From the NCBI GenBank assembly GCA_934338765.1, contig CAKRHL010000002.1, positions 1 through 43,035 on the forward strand: a stretch of DNA of 43,035 nucleotides. Reading direction: 5' to 3'. Numbering within the stretch: position 1 is the stretch's first letter; each line of letters begins with the position of its first letter. Positions 35,287-43,035 of the stretch are shown here, piece by piece. The stretch is from an uncultured Lachnospiraceae bacterium (GTDB lineage: Bacteria > Bacillota > Clostridia > Lachnospirales > Lachnospiraceae). The position numbers were made by a program, and so were the translations under genes. Under the pieces are notes generated by a model. It saw only the letters and a list, made by a program, of their open reading frames with translations, had not been told where the DNA came from and did no database searches.

Positions 35287-36183
35287 ATGGAATGGAAATT
35301 TTTGCCGGAGGATAAGTCGGGACCTGCGAGAAAGTCAAGGGACTACCGATTATTTAACGAGCGGGTTATTAAGTCGGCGCAGATGCTGGAAAAGTCGTTG
35401 TCTGAGTATATCGTCAGGGAGGATGAGGACCTCAACACCAACAAGCTTTTAAAGGAAACGAGAGAGGTTATTGCACTGAGTGATGATCCGGTGCACACGT
35501 TTCGTATGCTTCGAAGGGTGCGCAGATATGATGATCTCACGTATATCCATAGTCTGAATGTGGCGATCCTGTGCCATGAGTTTGCAGGCTGGATGCATAT
35601 GTCGGAGGAGGAACAGGATATTCTGACTCTGGCAGGACTGTTGCACGATGTGGGCAAGATGGGGATTCCGGGGAAGATCATCAAAAAAGCAGGATCATTG
35701 ACTGATGAGGAGTATGAGCTGATCAAACAGCATCCTCAGAAGGGATATGATTTTCTCAAGAGGCATCCTCTTGATGAACGGATCATGAAGGCGGCACTGA
35801 TGCACCATGAGAGATGTGACGGTTCCGGATATCCCAATGGATTAAAAGCAGATGAGATTGATGATTTTGCCAAGATTGTTGCTATTGCAGATTACTATGA
35901 TGCCCTGACCTCAGCCAGGGTCTACAGAGAACCTCATTGTCCCTTTGAGGTGTTCCGGATGCTGCAGGAGGAGAGAGAGAAGTTTGATCCTACATATCTG
36001 GCAGTATTTATGGAGGGCGTTGCATCATTTTATATCGGGTGCGAGGTGGTCCTGTCAAATCAGAAGCGTGCGAGGATGGTAGATACCAACCCTACAGATC
36101 AGAGTAATCCCATTGTGAAAATGGATGGACTGATCGTGAATCTGGCAATGGCACCGGACGTGGATGTGAAAGAAATATGTTAA
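35287..36183 (+). CDS. Soluble HD-GYP phosphodiesterase (likely c-di-GMP)
   Basis: HD-GYP proteins hydrolyse cyclic di-GMP. The 298-residue product has an N-terminal helical part (1-90) and then the HD-GYP domain: HSLNVAILCHEFAGWM, AGLLHDVGKMGIP, LIKQHPQKGYDFLKRH, MHHERCDGSGYPNGL and VAIADYYDALTSARVYR. The metal ligands and the GYP triplet are intact, so activity is plausible. No membrane segment or receiver domain is visible. The C-terminal 55 residues are of unknown type. The ATG at 35287 has AAGGAG about 9 bases upstream. It is a single-gene unit ending at a terminator. Confidence 0.92.
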   Translation: MEWKFLPEDKSGPARKSRDYRLFNERVIKSAQMLEKSLSEYIVREDEDLNTNKLLKETREVIALSDDPVHTFRMLRRVRRYDDLTYIHSLNVAILCHEFAGWMHMSEEEQDILTLAGLLHDVGKMGIPGKIIKKAGSLTDEEYELIKQHPQKGYDFLKRHPLDERIMKAALMHHERCDGSGYPNGLKADEIDDFAKIVAIADYYDALTSARVYREPHCPFEVFRMLQEEREKFDPTYLAVFMEGVASFYIGCEVVLSNQKRARMVDTNPTDQSNPIVKMDGLIVNLAMAPDVDVKEIC

Positions 36184-36255
36184 AACAGTGCAAATTGTGA
36201 AATTAAATCCGGATTACAGTGAATTTTGTGAATAAATTTGAAAAAAACAGTAAGA

Positions 36256-36290
36256 AAAGCGGAAACTTAAAATGGTTTCCGCTTTGTTAA
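36256..36290. terminator. Bidirectional terminator between HD-GYP gene and murA
   Basis: AAAGCGGAAAC (36256-36266) pairs perfectly with GTTTCCGCTTT (36275-36285) around an 8-base loop. The minus strand continues into TTTTCTT, and the plus strand into TTTGTT. It serves both convergent genes. Confidence 0.9.
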
Positions 36291-36329
36291 TATGATCAAT
36301 AATTTTTATTGTAATCTGGTGGATATTTT

Positions 36330-37631
36330 TCATCCAACCTTCATTTTGAACTTTTGTAACTCTCTTTCGTCATCCACAGGAATCTTTTCCATGCGTGCGC
36401 CAAGAGCTGTCATTTTTTTGTCGAAATCTTCGTATCCGCGCTCGATAAAATGAATGGAATCAACTGTCGTAAACCCGTCAGCCACAAGACCTGCTACAAC
36501 GAGTGCGGCTCCTGCACGGAGATCAGGTGCTGTGATAGAGGCTCCGGTCAGACCGGTGACACCCTCGATGATCGCAACATTTCCCTCGACCTTGATATTG
36601 GCACCCATGCGGGCAAGTTCATCTACATATTTGAAACGATTCTCAAAAATACTCTCGGTTACAGTACTGGTTCCATTGGAAAGAGCCAGAAGTGTTGCAA
36701 TCTGAGGCTGCATATCCGTTGGAAAACCGGGATACGGTAATGTCTTGATCTGAGTGTGTCCCAGACGGTCATCGGCAGACACGCGGACAGCATCATCAAA
36801 CTCCTCCACCTTTGCGCCAATCTCGATCAGTTTGACAGAAATGGCCTCCAGATGCTTTGGAATGACATTGCGGATCAGCACATCTCCTTTGGTGGCAGCA
36901 GCGGCAACCATAAAAGTACCCGCTTCAATCTGATCCGGAATAATGGAATACTCACTGGCATGGAGACGATCTACGCCGTCGATACGGATCTTGTCAGTAC
37001 CGGCACCCTTGATGTTGGCACCCATGCTGTTGAGGAAGTTGGCTACATCTACGATGTGCGGCTCCTTGGCAGCATTCTCAATGACAGTACGACCCTGTGC
37101 CATACAGGATGCAAGCATGATATTGATCGTTGCACCTACAGATACAACATCGAGATAGATGTGGTTTCCTGTCAATGCGTCAGCAAAGGTATTGATCATA
37201 CCATACTCAATATTGACAGTGGCACCCAGAGCACGGAATCCCTTCAGATGCTGGTCGATAGGACGGCTTCCGATATCGCAGCCACCCGGAAGAGCCACCT
37301 GTGCCTTTTTATATTTACCGAGAAGGGCTCCTAAAAGGTAGTAGGATGCCCGTATTTTACGAATGGAATCATAATCTATTGTAACATCAGAAATAGTACT
37401 TCCGTTGATCTGTACCTCGTGAGGTCCCAGTCGTTTTACGGTAGCACCAATACTCTCTATCGCTGTAAGAAGGACGTTGATATCTCTTACATTTGGAAGA
37501 TTGTCGATCGTTACTGTCTCATCGGTCATGATGGCAGCAGCGAGAATACCAAGAGCAGCGTTTTTGGCACCGCCGATGACAACCTCACCGTGAAGAGGGC
37601 TTCCGCCCTTAATAATATACTGATTTTCCAT
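36330..37631 (-). CDS. murA: UDP-N-acetylglucosamine 1-carboxyvinyltransferase
   Basis: MurA transfers enolpyruvate to UDP-GlcNAc, the first committed step of peptidoglycan synthesis. The 433-residue product has GEVVIGGAKNAALGILAAAI (Lys23), the fosfomycin-target loop VALPGGCDIGSRPIDQHLKG (Cys118), and the family C-terminal HFIERGYEDFDKKMTALGA. The frame extends upstream to 37676, but the ATG at 37631 has GAGGTG at good spacing and begins the canonical MENQYIIKGG. A near-consensus promoter lies about 80 bases upstream. Confidence 0.96.
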   Translation of the reverse strand: MENQYIIKGGSPLHGEVVIGGAKNAALGILAAAIMTDETVTIDNLPNVRDINVLLTAIESIGATVKRLGPHEVQINGSTISDVTIDYDSIRKIRASYYLLGALLGKYKKAQVALPGGCDIGSRPIDQHLKGFRALGATVNIEYGMINTFADALTGNHIYLDVVSVGATINIMLASCMAQGRTVIENAAKEPHIVDVANFLNSMGANIKGAGTDKIRIDGVDRLHASEYSIIPDQIEAGTFMVAAAATKGDVLIRNVIPKHLEAISVKLIEIGAKVEEFDDAVRVSADDRLGHTQIKTLPYPGFPTDMQPQIATLLALSNGTSTVTESIFENRFKYVDELARMGANIKVEGNVAIIEGVTGLTGASITAPDLRAGAALVVAGLVADGFTTVDSIHFIERGYEDFDKKMTALGARMEKIPVDDERELQKFKMKVG

Positions 37632-37709
37632 TTTGCACCTCATCAAACACTTTTTTTGCAAAACACATTTCACCACTCGTGTAGAATAGTGAAGACATAC
37701 ATACCATAC

Positions 37710-37737
37710 ATTATATCGAAATCGTTTATAATGTCAA
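37710..37737 (-). promoter_or_regulatory. Consensus sigma-A promoter for murA
   Basis: On the minus strand a perfect TTGACA (37732-37737) and a perfect TATAAT (37710-37715) are separated by 16 bases. The -35 box lies one base beyond the stop codon of the nuclease gene, so readthrough from that gene would pass over it. Confidence 0.92.
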
Positions 37738-37738
37738 C

Positions 37739-39598
37739 CTATTTTCTTCTGTTTTCAAAATAAACAAAAGAGTCAATGGCATCAAAGATATCCTGAAATG
37801 TTTCCCGCGGAGCGACATCAATATATTTCTGCAAAATTTCCTGCTCTGCCTGACCATGGTAACGTCCGTAAAAGATATCAAAAAGATTATGTCCCCGCAC
37901 ATATATTTTGATCAGCTCCATATTATCCTTGATATCCTGCTTGCTCCTGATACGTATATTATTGGTTCGCTGCATGCGTTTCATACTATTTAATTTGAAT
38001 AGGTAATCCTTGTATTTTTTGAATAGGATATTATAAAAATCCTCCTCGCTTTTCACAACACCGATCTTAGTCATGATCTTTGGATCCAGAAAATAATTTT
38101 CAAAGGAATAATACTTCAGGATCAGGACATTTTTCGGCTCTACCTTTGGCAGGTTGCCTGCATCCTCTTTGGCGCGCTGGCCATAATAGCTGCAAAGCTG
38201 CTTTTTGAGGTATTTTGGATTTTTACCGTCGCTGTCCCGGATCATCAAAAACTGATCTTTTAAATACAGCTTGTTGATATATTTCAGGTTTGCGTAGGTT
38301 TTAATATTGGTACAGCTGTTTACCGGGATGATCGTGATACGTTTTAAATTACCATCTTCATCATAAATCTCGGAGTAATACTTCTGCAGAAGCATTGGAA
38401 GACGATTGCTGTCCTGCTTGCCCTCCACGATAAAAACAAAGCTGACATTCATCAGATCGTTGGCGGTATAGCCAAGGTCATCGAGGATCTGGTCAATATC
38501 CGTCTCCTCCCGTACCGTGGTGTAGAATTCCTCGTCCAGCAGCACCTCCTTGATCTGTTTGGAAGAAAAGTTAAAGATCAGATTTGGAGAGTGGGTGGAG
38601 AAGATCACCTGATTCTTTTTGGACAGGCGGTAGAGGATCTCACTGGCCACCTTCTGGAGCTGAGGATGCAGATATATCTCCGGATCCTCCATTAAAATAA
38701 TGCAGGGAAGAGTATCTGCTTCGTCGATATATGCCTCCAGCAGAGACAGTGCGTAAATGCTTTTGATACCTTCGCTTAATGTATTTAATGAAGAAACGTA
38801 GTCGTTGCGGTCGCGGTTAATGAGCTGTGTATCAATATGCAGCAGGTCATCCAGATCAAAGTTCAGTACATAACGGATCTGCTGGGATGGGTTTCCGTTT
38901 CTGTGGAAATAGTGATTTACCTTCTCGGCAAACTCATTCAGATTAGTACGGAAAAGCTTATACTGCAGCAGACGTGTGGTCTCAAAAAGAGAAAGCTCCT
39001 CCGGTGTCTTTTTGTTGATCACCCCAATACACTGGAAACAGCGGTTACATTTCCGGGTAGCGTCAAAGGTACACATATTATCCTTTAGCATCTGAAAGGA
39101 TTCTTTGTCATAAAAACTAAAGACATCGTTTTGCAGTGCATCAAGATTTCTGGTCTGGTCAATATGATAGATCTTCGGAAAAATTTCCGGGATATAAGGA
39201 TTATTTTTCTGAAAACCGTCATTGTAACGGATCTTGTGCTCCGGGTTAATGTGGCATGTAAATGTCACGGCATTGTCCCGGAAGGATGGCAGCAGTGAGG
39301 AAAACTCCTCCAGCCACTTGTCAAAGTCGCGGTGCTTGCTGACAATACCAAGACCTTGATAATACTGCAGATCCTCTTCGGTAAACTCAATGGACAGAGT
39401 AATGTCAATGCTTTTTCCGGGATCCAGAAACTCCAATGTCTTAGGAGTGTGATTTCCTGTGGCGGTCAGGATCGCGTCAATGACATTTGTTTTGCCGGTA
39501 TTATTTTTACCCACAAGAATCAGTGCATTTTCCAGTTCGTTGATCTCCAGATCGCGGATGGATTTGAAATTTCGTATTCTGAGATAGCTGATCTTCAT
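37739..39598 (-). CDS. OLD-family ATP-dependent nuclease (AAA ATPase plus TOPRIM)
   Basis: The 619-residue product has an SMC/RecF-like ATPase, with RIRNFKSIRDLEI, Walker A VGKNNTGKTN (Lys36), the signature TLSEGIKSIYALSLLEAYID, Walker B CIILMEDPEIYLHP and the H-loop STHSP. A TOPRIM nuclease domain follows, with FVFIVEGKQDSNRLP (Glu392) and MIRDSDGKN (Asp455, Asp457). Such proteins act in DNA repair or phage defence. No helicase partner (as in Gabija) is adjacent, so it fits the stand-alone class. A cluster of cysteines (176, 184, 187, 190) lies in the ATPase insert. The ATG at 39598 follows GAGGG. It is 25 bases after the flavin reductase gene. Confidence 0.88.
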   Translation of the reverse strand: MKISYLRIRNFKSIRDLEINELENALILVGKNNTGKTNVIDAILTATGNHTPKTLEFLDPGKSIDITLSIEFTEEDLQYYQGLGIVSKHRDFDKWLEEFSSLLPSFRDNAVTFTCHINPEHKIRYNDGFQKNNPYIPEIFPKIYHIDQTRNLDALQNDVFSFYDKESFQMLKDNMCTFDATRKCNRCFQCIGVINKKTPEELSLFETTRLLQYKLFRTNLNEFAEKVNHYFHRNGNPSQQIRYVLNFDLDDLLHIDTQLINRDRNDYVSSLNTLSEGIKSIYALSLLEAYIDEADTLPCIILMEDPEIYLHPQLQKVASEILYRLSKKNQVIFSTHSPNLIFNFSSKQIKEVLLDEEFYTTVREETDIDQILDDLGYTANDLMNVSFVFIVEGKQDSNRLPMLLQKYYSEIYDEDGNLKRITIIPVNSCTNIKTYANLKYINKLYLKDQFLMIRDSDGKNPKYLKKQLCSYYGQRAKEDAGNLPKVEPKNVLILKYYSFENYFLDPKIMTKIGVVKSEEDFYNILFKKYKDYLFKLNSMKRMQRTNNIRIRSKQDIKDNMELIKIYVRGHNLFDIFYGRYHGQAEQEILQKYIDVAPRETFQDIFDAIDSFVYFENRRK

Positions 39599-39623
39599 AC
39601 TTTATCCCTCATTTCCGTACGCA

Positions 39624-40247
39624 CTAGCCCCTTTTTTTATTGTATGTTTTTGATCTGCCTTTGGTGCTTTTCCATCCGTTTCCCTTTTTACGGCGGATTG
39701 AGTAACCAAAGTGGCCCAGCGCCTTGCCGAGACTGTAGTAGGTTCCGTGAGAATATGCGAGGAGACCGGCATCTTCCAGATGAAAGGTTCCTTTTTCGTC
39801 CATATATTTCTCAGCAACATGTACGGCGGTGACATCGGCTACAAAAACATGGTGGGAGCCAAGCTCTAAAATCTGGCGTACTTTACATTCAATGTTGACA
39901 GGTGCTTCCGCAATCAGCGGACATTTTACAGTATCCGCAGGAACCGGTGTGAGATGGCAGTTTGTCCACTTGTTGTGATCTCTGCCTGAGCGTACCCCGC
40001 AGAAATCCGTAGCGTGTGCAAGCTCCTTTGTGGTGAGATTGATGACAAATTCACCGGACTCCCGGATCATGGGATAAGAGTGACGTTCCGGACGAACGGC
40101 GATATAAGCCATTGGTGGATTTGTGCAAAGTGTACCGGTCCATGCAACTGTTAATATATTTGATACGTGATCCATATCGCCGCAGCTCACCATGACAGCG
40201 GGGAGCGGATAGATCATATTTCCCGGTTTAAAATTAACTTTTTTCAT
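39624..40247 (-). CDS. Flavin reductase-like (FMN-binding split-barrel) protein
   Basis: The 207-residue product matches the flavin reductase domain family: YPLPAVMVSCGDMDHVSNIL, TVAWTGTLCTNPPMAYIAVR, PERHSYPMIRESGEFVINLT, and a C-terminal HHVFVADVTAVHVAEKYMDE. These proteins bind FMN and reduce flavins or act as oxygen-sensitive reductases; the partner enzyme is not evident. The end is a short, highly basic tail (RRKKGNG to NKKRG), which is unusual. The ATG at 40247 with AAAGG upstream gives the canonical start; the frame opens further upstream at 40289. It precedes the OLD nuclease gene and probably shares its transcript. Confidence 0.88.
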   Translation of the reverse strand: MKKVNFKPGNMIYPLPAVMVSCGDMDHVSNILTVAWTGTLCTNPPMAYIAVRPERHSYPMIRESGEFVINLTTKELAHATDFCGVRSGRDHNKWTNCHLTPVPADTVKCPLIAEAPVNIECKVRQILELGSHHVFVADVTAVHVAEKYMDEKGTFHLEDAGLLAYSHGTYYSLGKALGHFGYSIRRKKGNGWKSTKGRSKTYNKKRG

Positions 40248-40384
40248 ATATAAATGCCTTTCTGACAGATTAAAACTATTGTACCACATCCCCTTTGTTA
40301 CTTCAAAGAAAAAGTCATTTCATGAAGAAGGGAAATTTGTGAATGAGACTATCCAAAAAAAATAGAATGTGATAATATAATATA

Positions 40385-40403
40385 TGGAAGAAATGTTCTT
40401 CCA
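40385..40403 (+). promoter_or_regulatory. Perfect hairpin in the leader of the Ig-like gene
   Basis: TGGAAGAA (40385-40392) pairs with TTCTTCCA (40396-40403) around a 3-base loop, just after a TATAAT-like sequence (40376-40381) and about 40 bases before the start codon. It could stabilise the mRNA or be an operator; no T-run follows. Confidence 0.5.
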
Positions 40404-40444
40404 CGAGGGAAGTTTCGAGTAAAGAAGAAAGGCAGGAGAGTGTC

Positions 40445-40789
40445 ATGGGAAAATATCTGGAATTTGAATCTATGACAGAGGGTCTTGAAAATAAAGTGCG
40501 TCAGGATTTGAAGTTTAAAACGGGAAATTTTATCTGGAAGATCAAGTTTAATATTCCGCTGGATCCCAAGACGGTCAATAACGTAAACCTGTATGTGACA
40601 TCCATGAATCTTTCCCCTCTGCGGACGGCGATCCGTTACAACTCGTTGGAAAATGAGATTGAGATCGAACCGCTGGAGCCGTATGCACAGAATGAATCCT
40701 ACATATTAAATATTACAACCAATGTGACATCTTTAGGGGGGAAGCCGTTAAAGAAACCGCTTCAGGTACAGTTTAAGATAGACGGCTGA
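40445..40789 (+). CDS. Small Ig-like (SbsA/Big_5-type) domain protein
   Basis: The 114-residue product is almost entirely one bacterial Ig-like fold of the SbsA type: WKIKFNIPLDPKTVNNVNLY, NSLENEIEIEPLEPYAQNES and YILNITTNVTSLGGKPLKKP, ending VQFKID. Such domains are usually found in long secreted proteins. Here it stands alone, with no signal peptide or membrane segment. It ends 11 bases before the histidine kinase gene, which has no ribosome site of its own, so the two are probably translationally coupled. The function is unknown. The start at 40445 has GGCAGGAGAG upstream. Confidence 0.75.
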   Translation: MGKYLEFESMTEGLENKVRQDLKFKTGNFIWKIKFNIPLDPKTVNNVNLYVTSMNLSPLRTAIRYNSLENEIEIEPLEPYAQNESYILNITTNVTSLGGKPLKKPLQVQFKIDG

Positions 40790-40800
40790 TAAGACTGCTT

Positions 40801-42621
40801 ATGAAAAAGTTGAATTACAAAAAAAGATTTCATTTATTTAAAGATATGAAGTTTCTCCACCGCATGATATTGATCTACCTGATCGGTGGTATCATTCCGC
40901 TGGTAGTTGTGGGTATCTATACCAACATGCAGACGCGGAAAATGATGATCAATGTCACGGAGGAGACACAGTCGGAGGAGCTTTCGGTCCTCGGCTCATC
41001 CATTCGGGAATCTATGACGGTGCTTGATAATGTAGCGCGTCTTCTCTGCAACAATCATGAAGTTCAAAAGCTTGCCACCAGAAAATATAAAAATAAAACA
41101 CAATTTTACAAGGATTACCGGGAGACCGATGGTATTCTTCGGGATTACTTGAACCTTTATGAACAGGATATATCCAGCATAAAAATATATCTCAATAATC
41201 CAACCATTGACAAGTATGATCTGGAAAGGATCAACAATCTTTCCTATTTTAAGGAGACAATAAGATATCAGTCCTGGTACAAGGGAACGGTCAAAAATAA
41301 GGAAAAAGGCTACTGGTACTTTAGCCAGATGAATGTAAATAAAGGACAGACCATCCAGATCAGCAGATCTGTTTTAAATAAAAACGGTGATGTGGCCGGG
41401 ATTGTCACAATCCTGCTTCAGTACGATAAAACAACCACAGCATTAAATGACCGGGATGATAATATCGCTATTTTTTACAACAATTTTTATGTTGTATCTG
41501 AAAATTTTAGTTTGGATGATTATCCGTTTTTGAAGGAGGAGATCCAGAAGATTCATAAGAGCCGGGTTTCCAAGAGAATATCCTACGGTGTTGAGGAATA
41601 TCTGGTTGCCTATGAGAGGATCCAGATGGATGACTCCAAGAATTATTATTCTGTGGTGAGTATTCAGAATTATCAGGATATCATGACAGGGGTCAACCGG
41701 ATCAGTTTTCAGGCATTTATACCGGAGATAATCGGAGTAATACTATCGGCTGTTTTGATCTTTGCATTTGCTGTATCCTATAGCAATCGTATGTATCAGC
41801 TGCGCGTGCAGATGCATCGGGTGGCACAGGGCGAGTACGACAAGGTGGAGCGTATTGAGGGAAACGATGAGCTTGGCGAGCTTTATACGGAGCTTGAACA
41901 GATGATGAAAGATATCCGGCTGCTGATGAGCAATGTGGTGGACGAGCAGGTACAAAAGGAAAAGCTGCACACGAAACAGAAGGAAGTAGAGTTTAAAATG
42001 CTGGCAAGTCAGATAAATCCACACTTTCTCTACAACACACTGGAGACGATCCGGATGAAAGCGGTGGTGAATCATCAGCCGGAGATTGTGGAACTTGTCA
42101 AAATGCTTGCCAAGACGATGCGTTACAATATTCAGGTAACAGACCGGCTTGTAAGGCTGAAGGAAGAACTTCTGATGGTAGAATATTATCTGAAGATCCA
42201 GGAGTACCGTTTTGGAGACCGTATCAAATCGGAGCTGGTTATTGATCCGGAGGTAGACGTAAAGGCATATATCCTGCCACTCACGATCCAGCCGTTTGTG
42301 GAAAATGCGTTTGTACATGGACTGGAGCAAAAAGAAAAAGATGGGGAGCTTACGATACATGTATATAAGGAAGAAAATGAAATTTATATAGAGATCAAAG
42401 ACAATGGATGCGGTATGGATTATTACGAATTGGGTGCTTTGCGAAAAAACATGCGGGATGAAAATGGAGATGATACCCATATCGGTGTGCGTAATGTCAG
42501 CCAGAGAATCCATATTTTATATGGAAGTGAGTATGGCGTAGAGGTTTACAGCACGAAAAATATAGGCACAAAAGTGTTGATTCATATACCATATCAAATG
42601 GAAAATACACAAAATGTATAA
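40801..42621 (+). CDS. Sensor histidine kinase, LytS/YesM type
   Basis: The 606-residue product has a first membrane helix (about 22-41, MILIYLIGGIIPLVVVGIY), a Cache-like extracellular domain (about 42-300) and a second helix (about 307-327). A HAMP linker (VAQGEYDKVERIEGNDELGE) is followed by the His_kinase domain with the phosphorylated His408 in QINPHFLYNTLETIRMK. The ATPase part contains PLTIQPFVENAFVHG, DNGCGMDYYELG and IGVRNVSQRIHILYG. Such kinases usually signal through an AraC-type response regulator, often for sugar uptake, but none is encoded beside it within the window. The ATG at 40801 has no clear Shine-Dalgarno and is likely coupled to the preceding gene. Confidence 0.94.
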   Translation: MKKLNYKKRFHLFKDMKFLHRMILIYLIGGIIPLVVVGIYTNMQTRKMMINVTEETQSEELSVLGSSIRESMTVLDNVARLLCNNHEVQKLATRKYKNKTQFYKDYRETDGILRDYLNLYEQDISSIKIYLNNPTIDKYDLERINNLSYFKETIRYQSWYKGTVKNKEKGYWYFSQMNVNKGQTIQISRSVLNKNGDVAGIVTILLQYDKTTTALNDRDDNIAIFYNNFYVVSENFSLDDYPFLKEEIQKIHKSRVSKRISYGVEEYLVAYERIQMDDSKNYYSVVSIQNYQDIMTGVNRISFQAFIPEIIGVILSAVLIFAFAVSYSNRMYQLRVQMHRVAQGEYDKVERIEGNDELGELYTELEQMMKDIRLLMSNVVDEQVQKEKLHTKQKEVEFKMLASQINPHFLYNTLETIRMKAVVNHQPEIVELVKMLAKTMRYNIQVTDRLVRLKEELLMVEYYLKIQEYRFGDRIKSELVIDPEVDVKAYILPLTIQPFVENAFVHGLEQKEKDGELTIHVYKEENEIYIEIKDNGCGMDYYELGALRKNMRDENGDDTHIGVRNVSQRIHILYGSEYGVEVYSTKNIGTKVLIHIPYQMENTQNV

Positions 42622-42679
42622 TTTATCGGGTAAAAATGTCAAATAATTAAGGTTTTATTTCCATATGTTTTTGGTAAAA

Positions 42680-42704
42680 TATACAAGAACAATTAAATTG
42701 TATA
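42680..42704 (+). promoter_or_regulatory. Inverted repeat upstream of the exported-protein gene
   Basis: TATACAA (42680-42686) and TTGTATA (42698-42704) are perfect inverted copies around 11 bases, about 110 bases before the start codon at 42812. A regulator site is possible. A TACAAT box (about 42725) lies further downstream. No terminator is apparent after the kinase gene. Confidence 0.4.
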
Positions 42705-42811
42705 CCTATGCTATGGCAATGGTGTACAATAAAACGTGAATATGGACAGCATGGAGATGATCTTACGGATTATGGATTCTGTGTTGTACCGATTATGAGG
42801 AGGACGATACA

Positions 42812-43035
42812 ATGAGAAAGTCATTAAGAAAAGTAGCAGCTACCGTCAGCGCACTTGCTCTGGCATTAGCAGTTACAGCAACAGCAGTACCTACAGACGT
42901 ATCTGCAGCAACAAGCAAGGCCGGTAAGAAAGCAGCTAAGGCTGAGTTCGATGCAGATGGTACCTACCATGCATATTTCGGTTTCCAGGAGAAAGGTTCC
43001 TGGATCTTCCGTGACGAGTGGTATTCGGATACCCT
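42812..43035 (+). CDS. Exported protein, N-terminal part only
   Basis: The gene starts at an ATG preceded by AGGAGG 8 bases upstream and runs off the right edge. The first 30 or so residues form a signal peptide (MRKSLRKVAATVSALALALA then VTATAVPTDVSA). The mature part begins ATSKAGKKAAKAEFDADGTY and continues HAYFGFQEKGSWIFRDEWYS. The aromatic-rich mature start could belong to a carbohydrate-binding or surface domain, but I cannot name it. It has a strong ribosome site and richer codons than its AT-rich neighbours, which hints at high expression. Confidence 0.85.
   Translation, partial: MRKSLRKVAATVSALALALAVTATAVPTDVSAATSKAGKKAAKAEFDADGTYHAYFGFQEKGSWIFRDEWYSDT

Noticed and set aside
36756..37334. 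192-codon open frame on the plus strand
   Set aside because: Antisense to murA, which has all expected motifs here including the Cys118 loop.
37739..40247. OLD nuclease considered as a Gabija defence system
   Set aside because: Gabija needs an adjacent UvrD-like helicase (GajB), and the neighbours are murA and a flavin reductase.
41743..42513. 256-codon open frame on the minus strand
   Set aside because: It is antisense to the conserved His_kinase and ATPase domains of the plus-strand gene, and its composition (Leu, Phe, His) is typical of a shadow frame.

Overview
The window looks like a chromosomal replication-origin region from a low-GC Firmicute, most likely a member of the Lachnospiraceae or close Clostridia. 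I infer this from gene content and order: gyrA-gyrB-recF-yaaA-dnaN-dnaA on the minus strand, then rpmH-rnpA-yidD-yidC-jag-mnmE-mnmG-rsmG-parA-parB on the plus strand. A DUF4446 gene follows parB, and an HD-GYP gene lies next to the tmk-yaaR-holB-ricT cluster. I see no rRNA, tRNA, CRISPR array, complete IS or prophage.

Positions 1-7048 hold the minus-strand replication operon and a bipartite origin. A DnaA-box cluster lies upstream of dnaA (about 6540-6916). The unwinding element lies between dnaA and dnaN (about 4755-4805), with a DnaA-trio-like tract next to a GC block and a DnaA box. Positions 6971-17999 hold the plus-strand arm: ribosomal protein L34, the RNase P protein, membrane insertion factors, tRNA-modification enzymes, and a ParABS locus with two perfect parS sites upstream of parA. 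DUF4446 and a degenerate cation-exchanger-like membrane protein follow.

Positions 18060-29340 are more accessory. They hold a small alarmone synthetase, a family 2 glycosyltransferase, and a deoC-cdd-pdp deoxynucleoside salvage operon preceded by several palindromes; the pathway partner deoB lies on the other strand. Between the two salvage units is a two-gene unit that I consider the most interesting item. It encodes a secreted two-domain protein and a membrane Ser/Thr-kinase-like protein whose outer part is a leucine-rich-repeat domain, the layout of a receptor kinase. Upstream of deoB is a large exported protein of unknown function with a degenerate papain-like (C39-like) C-terminus.

Positions 29481-35093 hold a small Cys-rich protein and the conserved tmk-yaaR-holB-ricT-trmN6-rsmI operon, whose RicT carries a long Arg/Asp/Asn-rich tail. 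Positions 35287-43035 hold an HD-GYP phosphodiesterase, murA, an OLD-family nuclease paired with a flavin reductase, a small Ig-like protein coupled to a YesM/LytS-type histidine kinase, and the start of an exported protein that runs off the window.

Many start codons were reset from the longest open frame using Shine-Dalgarno (SD) spacing; each entry says so. Database searches were not possible, so family names rest on recognised motifs and gene order.
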